The position numbers were made by a program, and so were the translations under genes. DNA of 64,000 nt from Woronichinia naegeliana WA131 (GTDB lineage Bacteria > Cyanobacteriota > Cyanobacteriia > Cyanobacteriales > Microcystaceae). The notes under the pieces are model-generated. The model was not told the origin of the DNA, did not search any database, and saw only the letters and a program-made list of their open reading frames with translations. The stretch is from the NCBI GenBank assembly GCA_025370055.1, contig CP073041.1:1674001-1738000 (forward strand), read 5' to 3'. This document shows positions 58,201 to 64,000 of the stretch, piece by piece; position 1 is the stretch's first letter, and every line of letters begins with the position of its first letter.

Positions 58201-59601
58201 ATGACTGCAATTTTATTTGACCAACTCAAGAACCAATTGAGTGAATTAACTCGCCAATACCGCGATCGCGTTGATTTTTTGGCCATTCGGGTAGAACAGG
58301 CAGAAGGAACCAACATTGTTTTACGGGGTGATCAAATTGAAACCCTCAGTGAAGGCATTGCCATTGGCGGTCAGGTGCGGGCTTGTCATCGGGGGGGGTG
58401 GGGCTTTGCCAGTTTTAATCGCCTTTCTACCCTTTCAGAACGCATTGAAGAGGCGATCGCGGCGGCCAAATTGGTAGGCGAAGAAGAAACCCTACTGGCC
58501 CCTGTTGATCCGATCCAAGCCATCTGTCAATTACCCCTAACGGGAAGCGATCCTCGCCATATTCCCCTCGCGACGAAAAAGGCACTCTGCGATCACTATA
58601 ACCAAATTTTAAGAAGTGTCAGTTCCCAGATTACCACCACCAGTGTGCGCTACGGCGATACGACGCAAAAAATTCTCCTAGCCACTTCAGAAGGCACTTT
58701 AATTGAACAAAGCTGGTGTGATCTTGAAATGCGTTTTTCCGCCACGGCTCGCAATGGAGAAATGGTACAAACAGGACGAGAAACAACGGGTTCCCGTCGC
58801 GGCTACGAAGATTTAGCTGATTTAGATCCAGTTGTTCAGGCTGCTGCCCAACGGGCCGTGAATGCTTTGAGCCTACCGACGGTAAAAGGCAATACTTATA
58901 CAGTGGTCATTGATCCGATTCTAACAGGTTTATTTGTGCATGAAGCCTTTGGCCATCTTTCTGAAGCCGATATGCTCTACGAAAATCCAGACTTTTTGGA
59001 AGTAATGAGTTTAGGGAAACGCTTTGGCCCCTCTGACTTACAAATTTTTGATGGAGCGGCTCCTTCAGGTCATCGAGGTAGTTACTTCTATGATGATGAG
59101 GGGGTTCCGGCTACCAGTACCCAATTAATTAAAGACGGTGTGTTAGTGGGTCGTCTCCATTCACGGGAAACCGCAGGCAAATTGGGCGAAATGCCGACGG
59201 GGAATGCTCGCTGCCTCAATTATCACTATCCTCCCATTGTCCGCATGACCAATACCTGGATTGAGCGGGGTCAAACTCCTGTCGCTACCCTCTTAGATGA
59301 TATTGAAGAAGGCGTTTATGCTAGCAATTGGTTAGGCGGTATGACTAATGGCGAAATGTTTACCTTTACGGCGGGGGAAGCTTGGATGATTCGCCAAGGC
59401 CAATTGGCGGAACCGGTTCGAGATGTAACCCTATCGGGCAATGTTTTTAAAACCCTGGCTAATATTGAGGCGATCGCCGATGACTTTTACTGGGATGAGT
59501 CCGGCGGTTGTGGCAAAGGCGGTCAAAGTGGTTTGGCGGTGGGTTGTGGCGGCCCTAGCCTCCGCATTCGAGACGTGGTGGTGGGAGGGGAAGCAGATTA
59601 A
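58201..59601 (+). CDS. tldD: TldD/PmbA family metalloprotease
   Basis: 466 residues. The zinc-binding HExxxH is at His247-Glu248 and His252 (FVHEAFGHLSEAD). The C-terminal Cys/Gly-rich segment (SGGCGKGGQSGLAVGCGG) completes the TldD active-site region. TldD-type proteins act with TldE/PmbA to trim unfolded peptides and peptide-derived products. No tldE is in the window. Confidence 0.93.
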   Translation: MTAILFDQLKNQLSELTRQYRDRVDFLAIRVEQAEGTNIVLRGDQIETLSEGIAIGGQVRACHRGGWGFASFNRLSTLSERIEEAIAAAKLVGEEETLLAPVDPIQAICQLPLTGSDPRHIPLATKKALCDHYNQILRSVSSQITTTSVRYGDTTQKILLATSEGTLIEQSWCDLEMRFSATARNGEMVQTGRETTGSRRGYEDLADLDPVVQAAAQRAVNALSLPTVKGNTYTVVIDPILTGLFVHEAFGHLSEADMLYENPDFLEVMSLGKRFGPSDLQIFDGAAPSGHRGSYFYDDEGVPATSTQLIKDGVLVGRLHSRETAGKLGEMPTGNARCLNYHYPPIVRMTNTWIERGQTPVATLLDDIEEGVYASNWLGGMTNGEMFTFTAGEAWMIRQGQLAEPVRDVTLSGNVFKTLANIEAIADDFYWDESGGCGKGGQSGLAVGCGGPSLRIRDVVVGGEAD

Positions 59602-59771
59602 GGGAACAAAACTTCTGGGATTATGCGAATTCTACATCTTTATTAATTCAGTGATCGCATCATGAATTCACCATGAGACAACCCCTAGAAAGCAAAGATC
59701 AGTTAAGGTTAAGGCAATTTAATACGTTGATTAGTCATTTTCCTCAATTCAGGGAGTAACGCTTAAGCGGT

Positions 59772-60029
59772 ATGTTCAGTGTTGTCTTATTTTTGGTGTA
59801 TCTCGTTTTCATTAGCCTGATTTTCTTCCAGCAGCAAAAATGGTGGATTAAAATTGATACCCAATCTCCGTCCTGTACTTATTATTTTGGCCCCTTTGAC
59901 TCCCCAGAAGAGGCGCGATCGCATCATCAAGATTATTTACTGGATCTACAAATGGAAGGAGCAGAAGGTATTACCTATTCCATTGAACAATCCCGTCCTC
60001 AACAGTTAACGATTGGGGCAGAAGAATAG
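59772..60029 (+). CDS. DUF1816 protein (85 aa)
   Basis: The conserved WWIKIDTQSPSCTYYFGPFD, then DSPEEARSHHQDYLLDLQME match DUF1816, a short cyanobacterial family that resembles part of the CpcD phycobilisome linker region. An N-terminal hydrophobic stretch (MFSVVLFLVYLVFISLIFF) suggests a membrane anchor in this member. The function is unknown. Confidence 0.82.
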   Translation: MFSVVLFLVYLVFISLIFFQQQKWWIKIDTQSPSCTYYFGPFDSPEEARSHHQDYLLDLQMEGAEGITYSIEQSRPQQLTIGAEE

Positions 60030-60068
60030 CAAACTGAGCGGAAATTGATTGCGAATTGATCACCCTTC

Positions 60069-60746
60069 ATGGCAAGGATAATCAGCGTGTTTAAATCCCT
60101 ACTTTCCTTATTCCTAAAATCTGCTTGTCCTCTCTGTCAAAGGGCCTGTGAAACTGAGCTTTGTCGTTATTGTCAAGGGCAATTAGAATCCTGTCAATGG
60201 CCCAATCCTCGGCAAGGTTGGCAGGGAGATTTACCTCGATTTATTTGGGGACAATATGACGGCAAACTTAAACAGGCGATCGCTGCTTTTAAGTATGATA
60301 ACCATCCCGAATTAGGCGATTTTTTGGGTTATGCTCTTGGGGAAAGTTGGTTAAAGTCTGCTATGCCAAAAAACTTACCGGCTTTGACCTTGGTTCCGAT
60401 TCCCCTCCATCCCCATAAACTTAAAGAGAGAGGTTTTAATCAAGCTGAACTTTTGGCCCAGGGTTTTAGTCAAATCACCCGTTATCCGCTCCTTGCCCAG
60501 GGATTGGTGCGGGTGAAAGATACCGTTCCCCTTTTTAATCTCAAGCCGGAACAACGTCAAGCCACCCTGGATCAAGCTCTACAGATGGGAGAGTCTCTTA
60601 AAAAAGTTCGAGCCAGACGACCCATTTTACTGGTAGATGATATCTACACCACCGGAACCACCGCCCTAGAAGCTCAGAAAGTTCTACAGGCTCAAGGTTT
60701 TATCGTGGCAGGAATTGTGGCGATCGCCTCTCCTCGGTTTTCATAA
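60069..60746 (+). CDS. ComF family phosphoribosyltransferase-like protein
   Basis: 225 residues. The N-terminal zinc-finger cysteines lie in CPLCQRACETELCRYC. The C-terminal phosphoribosyltransferase signature is ILLVDDIYTTGTTALEAQK, with the flexible loop ERGFNQAELLAQG before it. ComF is needed for DNA uptake in naturally competent bacteria, including cyanobacteria with type IV pili. It precedes the IsrB region. Confidence 0.92.
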   Translation: MARIISVFKSLLSLFLKSACPLCQRACETELCRYCQGQLESCQWPNPRQGWQGDLPRFIWGQYDGKLKQAIAAFKYDNHPELGDFLGYALGESWLKSAMPKNLPALTLVPIPLHPHKLKERGFNQAELLAQGFSQITRYPLLAQGLVRVKDTVPLFNLKPEQRQATLDQALQMGESLKKVRARRPILLVDDIYTTGTTALEAQKVLQAQGFIVAGIVAIASPRFS

Positions 60747-60865
60747 AATAATCTGGCTGATGGCTTACCCTTGATCCACATCACACCCCATAGCAGGAAC
60801 AATAAATTAATATAAAGAGTTGTATAGTTGTGTCCTTCAAAAAGTAGCACTCAACTTTATTGGTC

Positions 60866-61077
60866 ACTAACCTCGCCCTCAAAGGGACGGGGCTTGCCTA
60901 AACCAATTTAGGCGACGTAAGTAGAGACTACCGCATCGAGACACAATCTGGTACAGACCTCCGCATACTTCCCTAGTTCGGATTCCCTCTAAGCCTTATT
61001 GGTAAGGCGTTGTAAGACAAGACATCTTGATTGTGTTGCGGGAAGGGACGTTAACTTTACTCTTAAGGATTATCTCC
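60866..61077 (+). ncRNA. Probable omega-RNA (HEARO-like) of IsrB
   Basis: The 330-bp gap between the ComF-like gene and the IsrB start has no ORF but strong hairpins. These are CCTCGCCCT with AGGGACGGGG (60871-60892), CCTAAA-CCAA-TTTAGG (60897-60912) and GCCTTA-TTGG-TAAGGC (60993-61008). HEARO/omega-RNAs sit directly upstream of IscB and IsrB genes and run to near the start codon. By analogy the guide would be the bases just 5' of the first hairpin, near 60850-60866. The RNA boundaries are inferred. Confidence 0.7.
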
Positions 61078-62175
61078 ATGCAAAGAGTTCCTGTTATCTC
61101 AAAAGACGGAAAGCCGTTAATGCCCACTAAATCTAGTCGGGCTAGACGGTGGCTCAAAGAAGGAAAAGCTATCGGTAAATTTAACGACTTAGATATTTTC
61201 TACATTCAGTTAACCACCGAACCTTCCGACGACAAAACCCAGCCGATTGCTACTGGCATTGATCCGGGTAAATTATTTTCTGGCATCGGCGTTCAATCTT
61301 CTCTTTTCACTCTCGGCCAAGCTCATTTAGAACTTCCCTTTAAACGAGTAAGGGAACGGATGGACAATCGGCGATTAATGCGACGGGGACGAAGAGGACG
61401 ACGAATCAACCGTAAACTCACCTTTGATTTACGGGCGCATCGTCAGAAACGATTCTCCAATAGAAGACAAGGGAAATTAGCCCCCTCAATAAAAGCTAAT
61501 CGCCAACTCGAACTAAGAGTCGTTTCTGAATTAACCAAAATCTATCCAATCTCTGACATTTACTTTGAGTACGTCAAGGCTGATGTTGATCTAACTTCAG
61601 GTAGAAAAGGGGTCAAGTCTGGAAAGGGTTTCTCTGCTGTTATGGTCGGACAAAAATGGGCTATCGAGCAACTTTCTAAGATTGCTACAGTCCATACCCG
61701 TCTTGGTTGGCAAACCTCCAATCTCAGGAAATATCTGGGATTAGAAAAGTCCAAAAACAAGGCAGAACAATCTCCAGAAAGTCATGCTAACGATGGGATT
61801 ACTCTTGCCTGTTTTCGTTTTTTAGATTACCTGCCATTCCACAGTTCTAATGGTCATGGACACGAATGGAAAGGCTCTGTTGAGATAACAGATGCTCCTT
61901 TCGCTATCGTCAAACGTCCTCCCATTAGTCGTCGTCAACTTCACCTCATGGTTCCCTCTCAGGGTGGTAAGCGACGTAAATATGGTGGCTCTACGACAAG
62001 GCATGGGTTCCGTAAAGGAGATTTAGTTTCTTCTCCCAAGGGAATCGGTTATGTCAGTGGAGACACCGAAAAATTGTTATCTGTTAGTGATGCCAATTGG
62101 AAACGATTGGGACAGATAGCTGTCAGCAAGATTCAATTAATTCGTCGTTCTAACGGCTTAATTGTTTCTTACTAA
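61078..62175 (+). CDS. isrB: IsrB, RNA-guided RuvC nickase (HNH-less IscB relative)
   Basis: 365 residues from ATG 61078 with AAGGA upstream; a TTG-initiated extension to ~61026 runs into the omega-RNA. The PLMP domain opens MQRVPVISKDGKPLMPTKSS. RuvC-I has Asp62 (TGIDPGKLFSG). The Arg-rich bridge helix is RRLMRRGRRGRRINRK (~98-113). RuvC-II has Glu164 (IYFEYVK), and RuvC-III has His236 and Asp239 (SHANDGITLACF). Only ~70 residues separate RuvC-II and III, so there is no HNH domain as in IscB. A C-terminal RNA/DNA-binding part ends the protein. All RuvC residues are intact. No TnpA transposase is adjacent. Confidence 0.88.
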   Translation: MQRVPVISKDGKPLMPTKSSRARRWLKEGKAIGKFNDLDIFYIQLTTEPSDDKTQPIATGIDPGKLFSGIGVQSSLFTLGQAHLELPFKRVRERMDNRRLMRRGRRGRRINRKLTFDLRAHRQKRFSNRRQGKLAPSIKANRQLELRVVSELTKIYPISDIYFEYVKADVDLTSGRKGVKSGKGFSAVMVGQKWAIEQLSKIATVHTRLGWQTSNLRKYLGLEKSKNKAEQSPESHANDGITLACFRFLDYLPFHSSNGHGHEWKGSVEITDAPFAIVKRPPISRRQLHLMVPSQGGKRRKYGGSTTRHGFRKGDLVSSPKGIGYVSGDTEKLLSVSDANWKRLGQIAVSKIQLIRRSNGLIVSY

Positions 62176-62186
62176 CCCATATAAAG

Positions 62187-62213
62187 CCGTCCTCTGCCAT
62201 CGCTAAAGGACGG
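62187..62213 (+). terminator. Hairpin ending the IsrB element
   Basis: CCGTCCT pairs with AGGACGG across a 13-base loop and is followed by GGTTTCTACC and a T-run. The hairpin tail GGACGGGGTTT resembles GGACGGGGCTT at the left side (about 60885). The pair may mark the two ends of an IS200/IS605-like element and may also stop transcription. Confidence 0.55.
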
Positions 62214-62253
62214 GGTTTCTACCCAATTTTTCGATGAATTTTAGATGAGGAGA

Positions 62254-63096
62254 ATGATGAAATCCCTAGTATCAAAGCTTTCTACGGTGTCTTGGAGTAC
62301 AACTCTGGTTTTCGCAACCCTAGCAAGCCAGGCGATCGCTGCTCCCCCAGGCGTTAATCCCAATAGTCCTTTCCAAAAAACAACTACGCCTACCGTAACG
62401 AAACCATCCTCAACAACCCCTTCTGTTATAAACCCTGCCGTCACAACACCTTCTACAACAACGTTACCGGCTCAAACAACTCCGACTATTACAACCCCAT
62501 CTGCCACAACGCTACCCACAACCCCCTCAACTAACCCATCGACCGCAACAGAGATTATTCCTAAAACTGTTGCGCCTTCCCTTACTACGCCTTCGGTGAC
62601 AACTCCCACCACGACCGTTCCTTCCTCAACAAAACCCGCTACTACTACTACTACCCCTGCCACCCCAACCAAGACCACTGCAACAGCAACAGATAAAAAA
62701 GCATTAGCCACCCGTCTTGTATTGGTATTGGGTGAACGTCGGGTTTATGCCTACCAAGAAGATAAAGTCCTAGCCAGTTACCCTGTGGCCGTTGGCAAAA
62801 AAGGTTGGGAAACCCCCACTGGTAATTTTAAAGTTATCCAAAAAGTGAAAGATCCCATTTGGCAAAATCCCTGGAATGGCAAAATTGTTCCTGCCAGTTT
62901 GAATGGCCCCATTGGTATTCGTTGGATTGGTTTCTGGACGGATGGAAAAAATACCATCGGTTTTCATGGTACACCAGGCGAACATCTCTTAGGTCAGGCC
63001 GTGTCTCATGGTTGCGTCAGAATGAAAAACAAAGATGTGGTGGCTTTATTTGAAATGATTGAACCCGGTACTCCAGTCATCGTCAAAAATAAATAG
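62254..63096 (+). CDS. Secreted L,D-transpeptidase (YkuD) with Thr/Pro-rich linker
   Basis: About 280 residues; ATGs at 62245, 62254 and 62257 are possible, and GAGGAG favours 62254 or 62257. The signal peptide ends around ASQAIAA. Residues ~45-150 are a low-complexity Thr/Pro/Ser linker. The catalytic domain has His241 (IGFHGTPG) and the SHGCVRM motif with Cys257 (numbered from 62245). It cross-links or trims peptidoglycan in the periplasm. Confidence 0.92.
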   Translation: MMKSLVSKLSTVSWSTTLVFATLASQAIAAPPGVNPNSPFQKTTTPTVTKPSSTTPSVINPAVTTPSTTTLPAQTTPTITTPSATTLPTTPSTNPSTATEIIPKTVAPSLTTPSVTTPTTTVPSSTKPATTTTTPATPTKTTATATDKKALATRLVLVLGERRVYAYQEDKVLASYPVAVGKKGWETPTGNFKVIQKVKDPIWQNPWNGKIVPASLNGPIGIRWIGFWTDGKNTIGFHGTPGEHLLGQAVSHGCVRMKNKDVVALFEMIEPGTPVIVKNK

Positions 63097-63133
63097 TATC
63101 ACTAACCGCAATTAGTCATCATTTCTTGTGAGA

Positions 63134-63212
63134 TAGGCTTCTAGCCTACGACTAGAGATAAGTGATGTGATGCGTTAAAACACCGATGGGCAGGGGGCCT
63201 AAGCCCCTTGTT
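63134..63212 (+). terminator. Two hairpins after the L,D-transpeptidase gene
   Basis: TAGGCTtcTAGCCTA (63134-63148) and GGGGGCctaaGCCCC (about 63193-63208) are strong short stems in the 220-bp gap. They could end transcription from 62254. No T-tract is clear. Confidence 0.4.
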
Positions 63213-63320
63213 ATTAGGCATTCAAAGTCAGTCATTATTCAGTCACGATAAAACTCTACAGATAAACTATCTCTTCTATCTTTTCGATCAACTATTTTTA
63301 AGTATTGCTCTTAAATTTTT

Positions 63321-63989
63321 ATGGTTAACGTCACTCGCTCTCACTATACCAATGTTCAAATTGCTACCTGGCTAAGGGGCCTATTAACCATTGCTTGGGC
63401 CGATGGTGACTTTACGCAAGAAGAACAAATTTTTATTACTGAACTCATTCAGGAAATAGGGTTTCAGGATACGGATACGGTTCTCTTTAAAACCATTACA
63501 CCGGATGAATTAGTGGAGGGTTTAGGCAAAGAAAAGATTACGGCTGAAAACTTTCTCCGCACGGCGGTTTTGGTAGCGATCGCCGATGGTCTTTATTCCC
63601 CCCCCGAATCCCAAATTCTCCAGCAATTTAGCCAGGCATTAGGGATCAAAATCAAGGCCTTAGAATCCCTAGAACATACCCTCTGCGATCCTCATGGTGA
63701 CTATAGCCAGAGCGCACATCCCGATCCCCACCCCGATTTATTACACCCCGTTAAAGATTGGCTGGATGGGATGGCCATCCATGATCCTCGTTTAGCCCGC
63801 TTTGTTTGTAAATTAATTCCACCCCAATGTCCTTTTGAGCGAGATGTTAAGCTATTTGGCCATAAGCTGGTTCATATCCCTCCCCTTTGTAAACTCAACC
63901 CCCTCTATGAACAGTTAGTCGGTCTGCGCTTTCGGGCCCTTTCCTATCTGGCTGATGATTGTCAGGAGGATATTTCCGCCTATATTTAG
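63321..63989 (+). CDS. TerB-like and Mo-nitrogenase C-terminal domain protein
   Basis: 222 residues. The N-terminal ~110 are helical and TerB-like (LLTIAWADGDFTQEEQIF, AVLVAIADGLYSPPESQIL), with two acidic ADG metal-binding-type loops. The C-terminal ~85 (DWLDGMAIHDPRLARFVCKL, IPPQCPFERDV, HIPPLCKLNPLYEQL) match the domain seen at the end of some cyanobacterial Mo-nitrogenase-linked proteins. The role is unknown; it is common in non-fixing cyanobacteria too. Confidence 0.85.
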   Translation: MVNVTRSHYTNVQIATWLRGLLTIAWADGDFTQEEQIFITELIQEIGFQDTDTVLFKTITPDELVEGLGKEKITAENFLRTAVLVAIADGLYSPPESQILQQFSQALGIKIKALESLEHTLCDPHGDYSQSAHPDPHPDLLHPVKDWLDGMAIHDPRLARFVCKLIPPQCPFERDVKLFGHKLVHIPPLCKLNPLYEQLVGLRFRALSYLADDCQEDISAYI

Positions 63990-64000
63990 AAAACACTGAG

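Noticed and set aside
62472-62711. Val/Gly-rich frame opposite the L,D-transpeptidase linker
   Set aside because: Shadow of the Thr/Pro-rich low-complexity linker.
1-64000. tRNA and rRNA genes
   Set aside because: I saw no cloverleaf with a T-loop GGTTCGA-type signature in a credible context; a tRNA scan would settle it.

Overview
The window comes from a cyanobacterium. It carries petB and petD of the cytochrome b6f complex, DUF1816 and nitrogenase-C-terminal-like cyanobacterial families, and many HIP1 palindromes (GCGATCGC) in the housekeeping genes. The very high load of insertion sequences (IS) and miniature elements (MITEs) resembles bloom-forming colonial Chroococcales such as Microcystis, Woronichinia or Snowella. 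That placement is inference; no marker gene settles the genus.

Layout. Positions 1-5.9 kb are ordinary chromosome: the thiE end, a GtrA-like membrane protein, an SGNH hydrolase, endonuclease V, petD-petB, two small membrane or exported proteins and a diheme cytochrome c. Positions 6.1-8.5 kb hold a MITE nested in another MITE, then a 28-bp minisatellite with one HIP1 site per unit that is split by an ISKra4-type element. A 1600-residue secreted RTX subtilase fills 8.6-13.4 kb. From 15.5 to 22.8 kb come a stand-alone vMAP-type HTH protein, a circularly permuted ATP-grasp plus alpha-E pair, a tiny membrane ORF, hisH, a HAD hydrolase, rqcH and gcvH.

Positions 23.0-50.6 kb are an IS graveyard with essentially no host gene except one 89-residue tandem-motif protein. 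It contains an orphan CRISPR array cut on both sides by IS remnants. It also contains several IS-inside-IS nests in which target duplications and restored reading frames let the order of insertion be read. IS5, IS4, IS1, IS630, ISL3, ISAs1, IS701, ISKra4, IS1634 and IS200/IS605 (TnpB) types are represented, and several MITE families share ends with the full elements.

From 50.8 kb housekeeping resumes: a Lon substrate-binding-domain protein, a WD40 remnant, alaS, tldD, a DUF1816 protein, a ComF-like protein, an L,D-transpeptidase and a TerB/nitrogenase-C-terminal protein. Between the ComF-like gene and the transpeptidase lies an apparently intact IsrB, the HNH-less relative of IscB and an ancestor-type RNA-guided nickase. 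A structured omega-RNA (HEARO-like) region lies just upstream of it. This is the most interesting functional system in the window. Element ends and target duplications were read by eye and may be off by a base or two.
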